From NCBI RefSeq assembly GCF_000813145.1, contig NZ_BAZF01000013.1, positions 1 to 64,000 of the forward strand: a stretch of DNA of 64,000 bases, given 5' to 3'. Below, in pieces: positions 34,890-44,752 of this stretch (the stretch's first letter is position 1; each line of letters opens with the position of its first letter). The notes beneath the pieces are model-generated. The model saw nothing but the letters and a program-made list of their open reading frames with translations, had not been told where the DNA came from and made no database searches. A program made the translations under genes and the position numbers. The stretch comes from Geobacter sp. OR-1 (GTDB lineage Bacteria > Desulfobacterota > Desulfuromonadia > Geobacterales > DSM-12255).

Positions 34890-36404
34890 TTGATATTCCG
34901 TAGCCTGACAACCCGGGTCATATGCATATCGATCATCCTGCTGGCCTTCGGTATAAGCTTTTTTGCGTTCCTGAACCTTCGTAAAGAACAGGCTCAGCTG
35001 ATCAACTCTGCGCGAGAAAACACCGAGTTGCTGCTGAGGACAGTTGAAGCCAGCATTTACAATTCCATGCGGATCGGGAATACCGAAGATGTCCAGGTGA
35101 TTCTCGAAATGGTTGGTCAAAACCCCAAGCTCACCAGTGTTCGCATCTTTCACCCGCATGGGATGGTACTTCGGTCTTCACATCCAATGGAAGTGGGAAA
35201 ACCGGTTGATGGCTCCGATTACAATCTCTATGTTCATAACAAGAAAGAGGGGGTTTATACCGTAGACGGGCTGGGTGATCTGCTGAAGATGATAAAACCC
35301 ATTTATAACGAAGAGCCTTGTCATGCCTGTCATGGCCATAAGGCGAGGGTGATCGGTGTTCTCAATGTAAACTACTCGCTGTCAGAGACCCAAAAGAGGA
35401 TGCTGGAGGCAACCAAGCTCTTTTTTATTTCCACAGCGGCTATTATTGCATTTTTGTCAATTGCCATATCCTTGGTCCTGCTGAAATTTGTCCGCAAACC
35501 ATTGAACTTGCTTGTAAACAACATGGCAAAGGTGGAGAAGGGTGACCTTACGGTACGTATGAATTATATCGGCAAGGATGAAGTGGGGCAGTTAGCTACC
35601 AGTTTTGACTCAATGGTTGATCGGCTTGATGTTGCCAAGAAAGAGCTGGAGCAGTTTCACTTTCAACAGATGGAACGGGCTGATCGGTTGGCATCTGTTG
35701 GGGAGATGGCTGCGGGGATAGCCCATGAAATCAAGAATCCCCTTACCGGAATTGCTGCCGCCATCAGTATAATAAAGGAAGATTTCGATAATTCCGATCC
35801 TCGTTCTGACATATTGACCGAGGTTCTGGACCAAGTTAAACGTCTCGACAAGACAGTGAACGATATGTTGTTCTTCGGGAAGCCTTCTCCCCCGGAGTTC
35901 GTTTATGCGGATATAAATGCGATTTTGAATAAAACGCTGGTGTTTGCTTCCCAATACAAGGGAGGCAAGCATATCGACAAGAAACTCCAGATTGCCGAGG
36001 ATCTCCCTTATGTTTATGTAGATCCGAAGCAGATGCAGCAGGTTTTTCTCAATCTCATTCTTAATGCTTTTCAGGCAATGCCCGGTGGGGGAGAGCTAAC
36101 CCTGATTACCGAAAAATTGATTGAAGAAGGAAACTGCCTTGTTCAGATAACCATTGCCGATACCGGTGAGGGTATTCCTGATCAGGTACTGGAAAAGCTG
36201 TTTACGCCATTTTTCACCACTAAAGCCCAAGGGACCGGACTTGGTTTGGCAATCTGCCACAAAATTGTGAGCCAACACAACGGCACTCTTAATGTAACAA
36301 GTGAGTGCGGCAAGGGCACTAAATTCATAATCAATCTTCCGGGAGTCCAGGACATGGATCTGCAAAAGGGACCAGGGCTCCCATTGATAAAGGAGCCGCA
36401 ATGA
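34890..36404 (+). CDS. Sensor histidine kinase with periplasmic haem c motif
   Basis: 504 residues. Starts at a TTG with AAGGAG 5 bases upstream. A first membrane helix (8-28) and second one (about 175-195) flank a periplasmic sensor of about 150 residues containing CHACH at 144-148, a CXXCH haem c attachment site. HAMP (about 195-250), HisKA with H279 in GIAHEIKNP, and HATPase (NLILNAFQAM, GTGLGLAIC) follow. This is the layout of Geobacter haem-containing sensors, so redox state or a small ligand at the haem is the likely signal. Overlaps its response regulator by 4 bases. Confidence 0.92.
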   Translation: MIFRSLTTRVICISIILLAFGISFFAFLNLRKEQAQLINSARENTELLLRTVEASIYNSMRIGNTEDVQVILEMVGQNPKLTSVRIFHPHGMVLRSSHPMEVGKPVDGSDYNLYVHNKKEGVYTVDGLGDLLKMIKPIYNEEPCHACHGHKARVIGVLNVNYSLSETQKRMLEATKLFFISTAAIIAFLSIAISLVLLKFVRKPLNLLVNNMAKVEKGDLTVRMNYIGKDEVGQLATSFDSMVDRLDVAKKELEQFHFQQMERADRLASVGEMAAGIAHEIKNPLTGIAAAISIIKEDFDNSDPRSDILTEVLDQVKRLDKTVNDMLFFGKPSPPEFVYADINAILNKTLVFASQYKGGKHIDKKLQIAEDLPYVYVDPKQMQQVFLNLILNAFQAMPGGGELTLITEKLIEEGNCLVQITIADTGEGIPDQVLEKLFTPFFTTKAQGTGLGLAICHKIVSQHNGTLNVTSECGKGTKFIINLPGVQDMDLQKGPGLPLIKEPQ

Positions 36405-37774
36405 AGAAAACCCGTATCCTTGTGGTAGACGACGAGCACTTGATTCGCTGGTCTCTGGAGCAGAATCTGAAAAAGCAGGGGTATGACGTACTGACTGCCG
36501 GATCTGGCGAAGATGCCCTCAGGATTGTTCGCGAGGAGCAGCCTGATCTCGTTCTTCTGGATGTCCAGCTCCCCGGATTGAACGGGATTCAGGTTCTTGA
36601 GAAGATCAAGGAAAACGACGAAGACATCATTGTCATAATGGTGACGGCACAGGGAGCACTTGAGACCGCTGTCACCGCAATGCGTCTGGGAGCCTACGAT
36701 TATATAAACAAACCTTTTAACCTTGAAGAGATGGCAATTGTCATCAAAAAGGCTCTTGAAACATCTGATCTCCGCAGAGAGGTAGCAAGCCTTCGCAGCG
36801 AACATAAGAAGTTTGGGTCGCCAAATATCATCGGCAAAAGCCGGCATATGGGTAATGTGCTGGATATGATGCAGAAGGTTGCGAAAAGTGAAGCCTCGAC
36901 AGTTCTTATCCAGGGGGAATCCGGGACTGGAAAGGAACTTGTCGCCAAATGGATCCATTTTGCTTCCAGCCGTTCTGATAAGCCGTTTGTAGCAATAAAC
37001 TGCGCGGCTGTTCCGGCAACGCTGCTGGAAAGCGAACTGTTCGGGCATGAAAAAGGATCATTTACCGATGCCAAGGTTACCAAAAAAGGATTATTTGAAT
37101 TGGCCGATGGCGGCACGGTTTTTTTAGATGAAATTGGTGATATGGATTTTGGTATGCAAGCCAAGCTGTTAAGGTTTCTTGAAGATCGGAACTTCAGGCG
37201 CATCGGGGGTACCAAGGCAATTTCAGTGGACGTCAGAATTATTTCTGCCACCAACAGGGATCTGATCAAAGCAATCGAGGAGAAAAATTTTCGGAACGAT
37301 CTTTACTACCGGCTTCAGGTGATCCCCATTTACCTTCCACCCTTGAGAGAGCGCAAAGAGGATATTCTGCTTCTTGCTCAGCACTTTATTGACGTATTTA
37401 ATAAGGAGTTCAACAAGAGTGTGAAAGGAATATCGGGCCTTGCGGAGAAAATGCTTGCCGACTATAACTGGCCCGGCAATGTGCGGGAATTAAAAAACGT
37501 TATCGAACGGGCGATTATTCTCGGTAATGAAGAAACCCTTCTCCTTGAACACCTCCCTCTGGAAATCGTCGCAAAATCATCTGCAGCTGCAACTCCACAA
37601 GTAACCACATTCAAACTTCCGCCTGAAGGAGTAGATATAGAAGAAGTTGAGAAGGAGCTAATCCGTCAGGCGCTGGAAAACTGTGACTGGAACCAATCCA
37701 AGGCTGCCAAGAAACTCAATCTGGGGATTGATGCGTTCAGATACAGGATGAAAAAGTTTGGATTTCTTAAATAA
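36401..37774 (+). CDS. NtrC-family sigma-54 response regulator with variant GAFTGA loop
   Basis: 457 residues. Receiver domain with D54 (LVLLDVQLPG), AAA+ domain with GESGTGKE and TVFLDEIGD, and a Fis-type helix-turn-helix end (NQSKAAKKLNLGIDAFRYRMKK). The sigma-54 contact loop reads GSFTDA (219-224) instead of GAFTGA. The Thr is kept but the fifth position changes from Gly to Asp, which would be expected to impair or alter sigma-54 contact. Paired with the haem sensor kinase and located directly before the sigma-54-like promoter and the cytochrome cluster. Confidence 0.9.
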   Translation: MKKTRILVVDDEHLIRWSLEQNLKKQGYDVLTAGSGEDALRIVREEQPDLVLLDVQLPGLNGIQVLEKIKENDEDIIVIMVTAQGALETAVTAMRLGAYDYINKPFNLEEMAIVIKKALETSDLRREVASLRSEHKKFGSPNIIGKSRHMGNVLDMMQKVAKSEASTVLIQGESGTGKELVAKWIHFASSRSDKPFVAINCAAVPATLLESELFGHEKGSFTDAKVTKKGLFELADGGTVFLDEIGDMDFGMQAKLLRFLEDRNFRRIGGTKAISVDVRIISATNRDLIKAIEEKNFRNDLYYRLQVIPIYLPPLRERKEDILLLAQHFIDVFNKEFNKSVKGISGLAEKMLADYNWPGNVRELKNVIERAIILGNEETLLLEHLPLEIVAKSSAAATPQVTTFKLPPEGVDIEEVEKELIRQALENCDWNQSKAAKKLNLGIDAFRYRMKKFGFLK

Positions 37775-37888
37775 CTTAGCTTATAATGCGCTGGCTCAGT
37801 AACTGGCTGTAATTGAGTGATTCTGTCCTGCCATAGCGAGTCCTGCAACTAATGGCTTAAAAAATACTGATGATTGCGGATGGGTAAT

Positions 37889-37905
37889 GGGCACCCATGT
37901 TGCAT
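37889..37905 (+). promoter_or_regulatory. Sigma-54-type promoter before the cytochrome cluster
   Basis: GGGCAC-CCATG-TTGCAT: matches TGGCAC-N5-TTGCA except the first base, with the GG and GC elements in register. Predicted start near 37915, leader of about 63 bases to the NHL gene. Lies 115 bases after the sigma-54 response regulator. Confidence 0.75.
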
Positions 37906-37977
37906 TAATGACGATACTGTAAGCGTGGAAACCGAAATCACAAGGAACGAATCTCCAATAAAACCGGAGGAAATAAA

Positions 37978-40900
37978 ATGGCGGCACGAGTTCAAAGTAA
38001 ATTAGCATTGCTGGTCATCTCGCTGATAGTGGCAGTTATTTCGCTGCCTATGACTGCTGCAGCGATATCAATGCCTACATGGGCAAAACCCTTGGGCGGA
38101 GTCGGTTCAGAGCTGCGGGCGCCGATAAGAATCGCAGTTATGGATAACGGCGGATTTTATGTCTCGGATCCAAGAAATGCCGGCCTTCTTAAGTATAATG
38201 CCTCTGGCGTGCTTCTGCAGAAGATAAAGACTTCGGGGGTGCCGCAGTCGGTAGCGATTTTGCCGAACGGCAATCTTGTTGTCACCATTTCTGCTTTCGG
38301 CCATTCGTATGGTTCTATTGTTGATTCGGTCAGCGGGTTGGAGATTGCCCGTTTGAGAAATTCTTCCGGCCAGGAATATAGTTTTGGTTTTGCGGATGGT
38401 ATTACTGTTGATGATGGTGTCGGTGCAAACGGACGTATTTATGTTGTTGACGTTAAGGAGCTAACGGTTAATAAGTTCAGCCTGGAAGGCGTTTATGCGG
38501 GCGACAGCGAGCGATTCAGTGTCAGGGGGGCTCCGGTGGGAGTTAATGCCTTGGCTGGTGTGCCAACGTCAGTCCCTTCGTTTATTTCCTTTGAAAAACA
38601 GAGTGGCTTGCTTGCAGTTGTTGATGAGCGTGTGCTCGGCGATTCATCGGCACGTTGCATCCGTTTCTATCAAAAGAATGGCACGTTTGTGCGTGGTATT
38701 GGCGTGAATGGGCCAGCCGGATCGCTTACCTTTTCAAGTCCACAGGCCGTCACGTTCCAGTATGATGGTACGGCTTTGAAGAGAATGTATGTTGTCGATA
38801 CCTTCAATAGTACTATCCAGGCAATAGATCCAGCAGGGGTGTCAAATCCTAATTCAACTCCTGTTTTTCTCGGGTTTATGGGTGATTATGGTTTTGATCC
38901 TGCAAAAGGTGAGCTGCACCTGCCGGTTGATGCGGCATTTGATCAGGGCCGCAGGCGGCTTATCGTGGTAAATGGTAAAGGAAATGTGATTTTTTATGGT
39001 GTTGATGGTGGGAATACCCCGGCGACTGCTGTCCCGGCTCCGCCTGTGATTACTCTTGATGTTCCTTATAACGTCGTTAATACCTCGTCGATCCAGGTCG
39101 GTGGTACAGTCACTGCTGGTTCAGCGGTTTCGTGTGTTCTTAACGGGGTGCCGCTTGTGCGGGGAGTAGTCAATGGCACGGCTTGGTCTTGTAATATTGC
39201 CGGCCTTGCTCAATCGGATAACCAGATTTTGGTAGTGGCTCAGAATGATTCCACATCGACTGACAGCAAGACTGCCACTGTAAAGTATGTTGTTAATGGG
39301 CCGTCGATAAAGGTTGATCCGGTTCCTAACTATGTTAAGGCCGCTGCTTTGACATTGGCAGGAGATACGGATGCCGATACGGTCAGAGTGTGTAATCCAT
39401 CGCCGACCAATTGTGTGGATGCGAATATAAATACTTCCCGGTGGTCTGCCGGTATAACTCTCGCCGAAGGCAATAATGCAGGTATTACGGTAGAGGCAAC
39501 GAAAAATGCAACTCAAACTAGCCAGGCTGTTCATAATATTGTTCTTGATATCAAAGCGCCAAAGCTAAAGGCTTCTGTAGTTGCTCATGACTCGACAGTG
39601 CGTGATCAGATTCAGAACATCACCGGTCTGGTCTCTGATCCGGAAGGACTGCTCGAGAGCGTAACCGTTAATAGCTATGCTGCAGCAGATGCGACAACTC
39701 CGCTTACGAGTCAGGTGGCGACACTGACGAAGAATGGGATATTTAGTGTGGCATTGTCCGGAGTTACTTACTACGATGTGGTAGCAAAGGACCTCGCTGG
39801 TAATGAAACCAGAATCCCTGATCCCGCAACTTCTGGCGGTAGGACGAAGAATGCAATTAAGTATAATCCGAATCTGTCGAAAATTACTTTAACATCTCCT
39901 GATGTCGCCGATGCTTCAGTCGTGACGGTTGCGTCTGGGCAGTCGTTGTCCGGAACCTTTGACAAAGAGCTGACCGGGCTTAGCGTCAATGATTTGCCCG
40001 TCGATCAGTTTGATGCGGTAAATAAAACCTGGAGCACCCGTTTTAACTTGAATTATGACTCGGTAACAAAGGATGGCTTGAATGACCTCCAGATCAAGGG
40101 ATCTGACGGTTCTACCGCAAAGGTGACGTTTGTGTATGATCCTGCCAACCCGGAAGCGACAATAGTAGAACCGAAGGTGGACTCGGCAACCAATTCGTCC
40201 ACTTACCAGTTGAAGGCCATGGATGGGACTGCGGTGATCCTGACTAAGACCTTCCAGGGGAAAACTGATGTCGTTGCCAGTCTGGCGCCATTTAATGTGA
40301 CTTTTGATGCCGAGGGGTCTTACCCCGTTATTCTGTCCGCCAATGATTCCAATGGCGCTTCCAGTCAGGTTGTGCGTAATATTATTTTCGATAAGACTCC
40401 GCCGGCACTTGACTATACTCCTAGGTACAATTCAACCATCTGTACGTACAATCAAGGTGTGTTCGTTTCATGCCTCAGCGCATGCCCTGGGAGTCCTGAT
40501 GGCGTATGCAGCCAGTCTACATATACCGGAACGATTGAACCCGGTGCATCTATATCAGTTATAAATGCAACCACAAATGCACCGCTGTCAGCTCCGAACG
40601 ATTACACGATTGCTTATACTGACGCAGGCAAAACATGGACCGTAACAATGGGTGCAACTCGTGACCCGTATAACACCATTATTGTTGCTGCCGATGCCGC
40701 TGGTAACGTTACCAGGAGCTTCCCGGCAGTTCCAGATGGGAATATGGATGGTGTTAACGGATTCACTCAAGACGATGCTAATCTTTGTCTTACCAAGGTT
40801 TCTTCTTATGGGCCAAAAGTTGCTCCTGATTATCCAGGCTTTGCTAAGCTTACGCCGCAACAGCTGGCACATGGGGATATCGGCCCTCTCAAAAACGGTG

Positions 40901-40983
40901 CAGCAAATCCGGATGGCTATATTGACATTGTTGACTGTCTCCTTATGATTAGAAAGTTGAATGGATACAGCGTTGGTTACTAG
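37978..40983 (+). CDS. Secreted NHL-propeller protein with Ig-like repeats and dockerin-like C-terminus
   Basis: 1001 residues. A signal peptide of about 30 residues is followed by NHL-type beta-propeller repeats to about residue 345 (IAVMDNGGFYVSDPRNAGL, RMYVVDTFNSTIQAIDP), then several bacterial Ig-like or Big-type domains (about 350-920) rich in Thr, Ser and Asn. The last 70 residues carry two calcium-binding loops of dockerin type (PDGNMDGVNGFTQDD and NPDGYIDIVDCLLMI). GGAGG precedes the ATG. No haem motif. It heads the cytochrome cluster behind the sigma-54-like promoter and probably is an extracellular scaffold or anchor. Confidence 0.82.
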   Translation: MAARVQSKLALLVISLIVAVISLPMTAAAISMPTWAKPLGGVGSELRAPIRIAVMDNGGFYVSDPRNAGLLKYNASGVLLQKIKTSGVPQSVAILPNGNLVVTISAFGHSYGSIVDSVSGLEIARLRNSSGQEYSFGFADGITVDDGVGANGRIYVVDVKELTVNKFSLEGVYAGDSERFSVRGAPVGVNALAGVPTSVPSFISFEKQSGLLAVVDERVLGDSSARCIRFYQKNGTFVRGIGVNGPAGSLTFSSPQAVTFQYDGTALKRMYVVDTFNSTIQAIDPAGVSNPNSTPVFLGFMGDYGFDPAKGELHLPVDAAFDQGRRRLIVVNGKGNVIFYGVDGGNTPATAVPAPPVITLDVPYNVVNTSSIQVGGTVTAGSAVSCVLNGVPLVRGVVNGTAWSCNIAGLAQSDNQILVVAQNDSTSTDSKTATVKYVVNGPSIKVDPVPNYVKAAALTLAGDTDADTVRVCNPSPTNCVDANINTSRWSAGITLAEGNNAGITVEATKNATQTSQAVHNIVLDIKAPKLKASVVAHDSTVRDQIQNITGLVSDPEGLLESVTVNSYAAADATTPLTSQVATLTKNGIFSVALSGVTYYDVVAKDLAGNETRIPDPATSGGRTKNAIKYNPNLSKITLTSPDVADASVVTVASGQSLSGTFDKELTGLSVNDLPVDQFDAVNKTWSTRFNLNYDSVTKDGLNDLQIKGSDGSTAKVTFVYDPANPEATIVEPKVDSATNSSTYQLKAMDGTAVILTKTFQGKTDVVASLAPFNVTFDAEGSYPVILSANDSNGASSQVVRNIIFDKTPPALDYTPRYNSTICTYNQGVFVSCLSACPGSPDGVCSQSTYTGTIEPGASISVINATTNAPLSAPNDYTIAYTDAGKTWTVTMGATRDPYNTIIVAADAAGNVTRSFPAVPDGNMDGVNGFTQDDANLCLTKVSSYGPKVAPDYPGFAKLTPQQLAHGDIGPLKNGAANPDGYIDIVDCLLMIRKLNGYSVGY

Positions 40984-41053
40984 AAAATTATTTAATGAAT
41001 ATTTTGTCAATACGAGTACAAGGAAAATTTACATGCTTTCTCAGGAGCGTGCT

Positions 41054-44000
41054 ATGAACAAGTCGTGTATCAAGAGTTGCTTAATTGCAGTTGTTTTGGC
41101 GGTGCTGGTGCCATGTCTTGCTTATGCAAGACCACCGCATGACACACAAACAGATTGTAATACTAAGTGCCATCAAACACATAAGACACTTGGCAACTCT
41201 GGTTACAACAACATCTGTCTTAACTGTCACAGATATGGATCGAGTGATCCGCGTTATGCTCAGATTTATCCTTATGTGGTTAGCGATCAATCAGCGCAGA
41301 CCGGTCCCAGCTTGGGCGTTCTGACTCCAGGTTCAATGAAGAGTTCCCATAACTGGGAAAATTCTGATAATAATCCCAGGGTTGGCGCTTTACCCCCTAC
41401 AAACCCTGCATTATTGGGCCCAAACCCATCTGACCCTTCAGTTGCGAACATGTTTGCCGGCAAACTGTTTTGTGCCAGATGTCACTCGGTCCATGGTGCC
41501 ACCGGTTACGCTGATTCAGTGGCAGAGCCATTTCTGCGTGTTCCCAATGATCAAGACCAGATGTGTTTAGACTGCCATAGGCCCAGAAACGTACCCTCTC
41601 AAAGTTACGGATCTCACCCGGTTAACGTAAACTACAGTTCCATTGCTAAGCGTAAATCCGCGGAGTATTTTTATCCGCCTGTCAACTCTAATCCGGCTAA
41701 CACCACCGCGGAAATGAAGATCATCGGCGGTAAAGTATTATGTTCGACCTGCCATGGGGTTCATCATTCGGATTCAAACAGCAGAACGCTTGATAACTTC
41801 TCGTCAGTGATTTTTAACAGGATTTCGAGCTCGACTGGCTATCTCTTGAGGACTGACCTGAAGGGGACTAACGCTTCTGACCGGAATATCTGCACAAACT
41901 GTCACAAGACTACGGATGATGATGCAAATGCAAAAGTCAAGAGCCACAACGGGACATTGAAGAAGCAAAACATTCAGTGTGCTGACTGCCATGGCGCTCA
42001 TGTCGATGAAGTTCAATATGATGCCGATGCCGGTAATAGCAATCCTAACGTGTTCTTGATCAAGCGCTTCATGGCCTACACGTCGGCAATCTCAAACGGA
42101 AGAAATCCTAAAGTAATTTTCCAGTACACCTCTCTCTCGCAGCGTAACTATAACAAGGACAAGTTCGGTGTATGTTTGGCATGTCACAAGACGCTTCCCG
42201 ATACGATTGAACAGCACAAATCGCCGACAACAGCCGCTACATGCGAGCAATGCCACACCCATAAAGCGGGTTTCTCGGCAAACTGTACCGATTGCCATGG
42301 CATGCCGCCAAGGGTTGATATAGAGGGTGGTCCCTACGGTTACGGAAAGGGATATAAAAACTTAGCTGGGGCAGTTGACGAGTCGTTATCTCCGCATCAG
42401 AGTCATGCGGGAGGAACTGACGCGAACAATTATTATATGTTCAGTTGTAATGAATGCCACAAGGGCAATACCCACGGTAACGGTACGTTCCAGGATGTAT
42501 TCAAGAGTCTTAACGGCACAAAGGCCGGCATGGTGCCGCCTGGATACACGACTTCGTACAATCCCGCAACTCGCACCTGTTCGAACGTTTACTGTCATAG
42601 TAATGGTGTCCCTGTAAATAGAGCCCCTGACTTCAAGCAGATAACCTGGGGTAACAATATTAATTCAATAATCACGTTGCCGCCAGAACAAAGGTGCAAT
42701 TCGTGCCACGAGGCAGTACCGACTACTAACGCGCATACCAAACACTTGACAAATGGGCTCTTGAATGGCTGTGTCAACTGCCATGCCAATACCGTATCCG
42801 ATAATACCACTCTTCGTCCTGAGGCACGGTTGACCGGCGGCACCCATATCAACGGCTATAAGGATCGCCGTTTCTCCGGCACAATTGGTGGTCAGGTTCT
42901 CGATGGTACAGAATGCTCAAACGTTTACTGTCATAGTAATGGCAGAGGAACCACTCCGATTACAGCTCCTGTGTGGTCTGACCCGTCAACTGGCGCCTGC
43001 GGTACGTGTCACTTTGCTTCGGCAGGTTCTTCACGTGATACTTATGCGCACTTTGCCCATCTTTCTAGTGCATATGGTCCGCTTGACTCAAAGCAGTCAC
43101 CGGAATCATGTAATTCTTGCCATGCCTATCCTACGGCTCATGTTGATGGCAATATCAATTTCCCGGATAACGCAACCTGTACGACAAATTGCCATAAAAA
43201 CAGCCCCCTCCCGAATTGGAGAGAGGTTCCGCATGTCCGCCTTGCCTGTGAATCATGTCATGCCGGCAATCTTTCGGTAATAGACGGCAAGACCGCTTCT
43301 GATAAATCGCTATTTGTCGCTGGTTATGGTCACAAAAAGTTTGGGAAGGCATGTTCAAGTTGTCACAATCCTGATTCCAAGCACTTCAACATTCCTGTCA
43401 ATGGCAATACCAAGAGGCTTATCCCCGAGCTGCAGGGAGCCACGAATGTCCAATGTCAATATTGCCATAATAACGTCAGCCAAGTCCCGACTGCTCGCTT
43501 CAGAAACGTGAGCACCCATTTCATGCCGGCTGATTACGGGAAACCAACCGCAACAATGGCGTGTACTCAGTGCCACGATGTCCACGGAACAACTAATATG
43601 TTTTCAATCAGGACATCGATATCATTCATTAACAGCACGGCCCAGACCATCACTTTCAATACTATTTCATCTAACACCAGCTTCGTATTGCCGAACGGTA
43701 GAGGGCTCTGCCAGGTTTGCCATACTCAAACTAAGGTATACAGGGCCGGCGTGACTGGACAGACTCATAACATCAGCACAAACTGCCTGAAATGCCACAA
43801 GCATGGCGGTCCTGATGGCGCATTTGCAAAAAGTGGCGGTGGATGCGACGGTTGCCATGGTTATCCGCCGATCCCGAAATCCTCGATCAGGATGTCTAAG
43901 TCGGATCCGTTGTATGCTTCCACCTATAAGACAACCTATGGTTTCTCCGGCAATTTCTCAAGTGCTCGTTACGAGGACTACTCCGGTGGTGGCGGTGCCC

Positions 44001-44290
44001 ACTTGAACCATGTTCCTGATTTTGCCCGACCTGATGACGGTTGGTCCAGATGTGCCGTATGCCATTCCGGCGGCGTAAACAGCCCGAGTTCGCACGGTAT
44101 GAGCGGTAATCTCAGCACGGATCTGCAGACTATTACGGTGAATATTGATGCTGCCGCTAAATTCAATAACTCGCTGCAGATCATTTACTCCGGTGCACGG
44201 CTCGTGACACCTCCGGATAACAAATCCGGTTCCTGCATGAATATCAGCTGTCACTACCAGCCGACTCCGCGGTGGAGTAAAGATCGCTAA
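41054..44290 (+). CDS. Giant secreted multihaem cytochrome c (about 22 CXXCH)
   Basis: 1078 residues from the ATG at 41054 (CAGGAG 6 bases upstream); the longer frame reads from the previous gene. Signal peptide of about 25 residues ending AYA. I count 22 CXXCH, three CX4CH (CSNVYCH twice, CMNISCH) and two CX3CH (CNTKCH, CTTNCH). CSNVYCH...CXXCH pairs follow the TIGR01904 Geobacter repeat. The C-terminal block (YEDYSGGGGAH to the end) recurs in the next cytochrome. It should be exported and carry electrons outside the cell or at the outer membrane. Hairpin terminator at 44314. Confidence 0.88.
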   Translation: MNKSCIKSCLIAVVLAVLVPCLAYARPPHDTQTDCNTKCHQTHKTLGNSGYNNICLNCHRYGSSDPRYAQIYPYVVSDQSAQTGPSLGVLTPGSMKSSHNWENSDNNPRVGALPPTNPALLGPNPSDPSVANMFAGKLFCARCHSVHGATGYADSVAEPFLRVPNDQDQMCLDCHRPRNVPSQSYGSHPVNVNYSSIAKRKSAEYFYPPVNSNPANTTAEMKIIGGKVLCSTCHGVHHSDSNSRTLDNFSSVIFNRISSSTGYLLRTDLKGTNASDRNICTNCHKTTDDDANAKVKSHNGTLKKQNIQCADCHGAHVDEVQYDADAGNSNPNVFLIKRFMAYTSAISNGRNPKVIFQYTSLSQRNYNKDKFGVCLACHKTLPDTIEQHKSPTTAATCEQCHTHKAGFSANCTDCHGMPPRVDIEGGPYGYGKGYKNLAGAVDESLSPHQSHAGGTDANNYYMFSCNECHKGNTHGNGTFQDVFKSLNGTKAGMVPPGYTTSYNPATRTCSNVYCHSNGVPVNRAPDFKQITWGNNINSIITLPPEQRCNSCHEAVPTTNAHTKHLTNGLLNGCVNCHANTVSDNTTLRPEARLTGGTHINGYKDRRFSGTIGGQVLDGTECSNVYCHSNGRGTTPITAPVWSDPSTGACGTCHFASAGSSRDTYAHFAHLSSAYGPLDSKQSPESCNSCHAYPTAHVDGNINFPDNATCTTNCHKNSPLPNWREVPHVRLACESCHAGNLSVIDGKTASDKSLFVAGYGHKKFGKACSSCHNPDSKHFNIPVNGNTKRLIPELQGATNVQCQYCHNNVSQVPTARFRNVSTHFMPADYGKPTATMACTQCHDVHGTTNMFSIRTSISFINSTAQTITFNTISSNTSFVLPNGRGLCQVCHTQTKVYRAGVTGQTHNISTNCLKCHKHGGPDGAFAKSGGGCDGCHGYPPIPKSSIRMSKSDPLYASTYKTTYGFSGNFSSARYEDYSGGGGAHLNHVPDFARPDDGWSRCAVCHSGGVNSPSSHGMSGNLSTDLQTITVNIDAAAKFNNSLQIIYSGARLVTPPDNKSGSCMNISCHYQPTPRWSKDR

Positions 44291-44313
44291 CTTTTAGGTA
44301 ACTCTTGTTCTGA

Positions 44314-44344
44314 GGGGATGGTTAAGGCCATCCCCTTTTTTTTT
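44314..44344 (+). terminator. Rho-independent terminator
   Basis: Arms GGGGATGG and CCATCCCC, 6-base loop, followed by nine T residues, 23 bases after the first giant cytochrome gene. Confidence 0.9.
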
Positions 44345-44735
44345 GCAATTTCCCACGACTTGTTATTGTTTAACGAGTGCCTATGGATAATATTCGGATC
44401 TTTTTGTGAACTGCATTGTTTTCGTCTGGCTTGAATTTGAACAGCATATTTCTAGCGACTGAATCCATACTGCGAAACGAAATATGTTTTGAACTGTGAG
44501 GCTGGGAGGCAAGTTAATCGGGTGTAAAGCCTGTGTGTTCCAAGGAGCAGGGGCACTTCAATGCCACCTGCTTAGTCGCTAAAATATGCATATACGCTCA
44601 AATATTTATGCGGCCATATAGTATTTACTGCCTTTAATGAAGATAGTGGTTAACATGCCCAGAATTGTTCAATAAAATTTTTTATTAAAGATAGCATTCG
44701 ATTTGGCGATAGAACATTTAAGAAATCATGTAAAT

Positions 44736-44752
44736 TGGTTTCTACCTTGCAT
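44736..44752 (+). promoter_or_regulatory. Possible sigma-54 promoter
   Basis: TGGTTT-CTACC-TTGCAT: GG and GC in register and a perfect -12 half, but the -24 half departs at three bases. It would give a leader of about 200 bases before the 44961 gene. Confidence 0.35.

Noticed and set aside
44500-44540. GEMM riboswitch
   Set aside because: Only a short core-like string is present, without the full three-stem pattern, so I do not list it as a feature.
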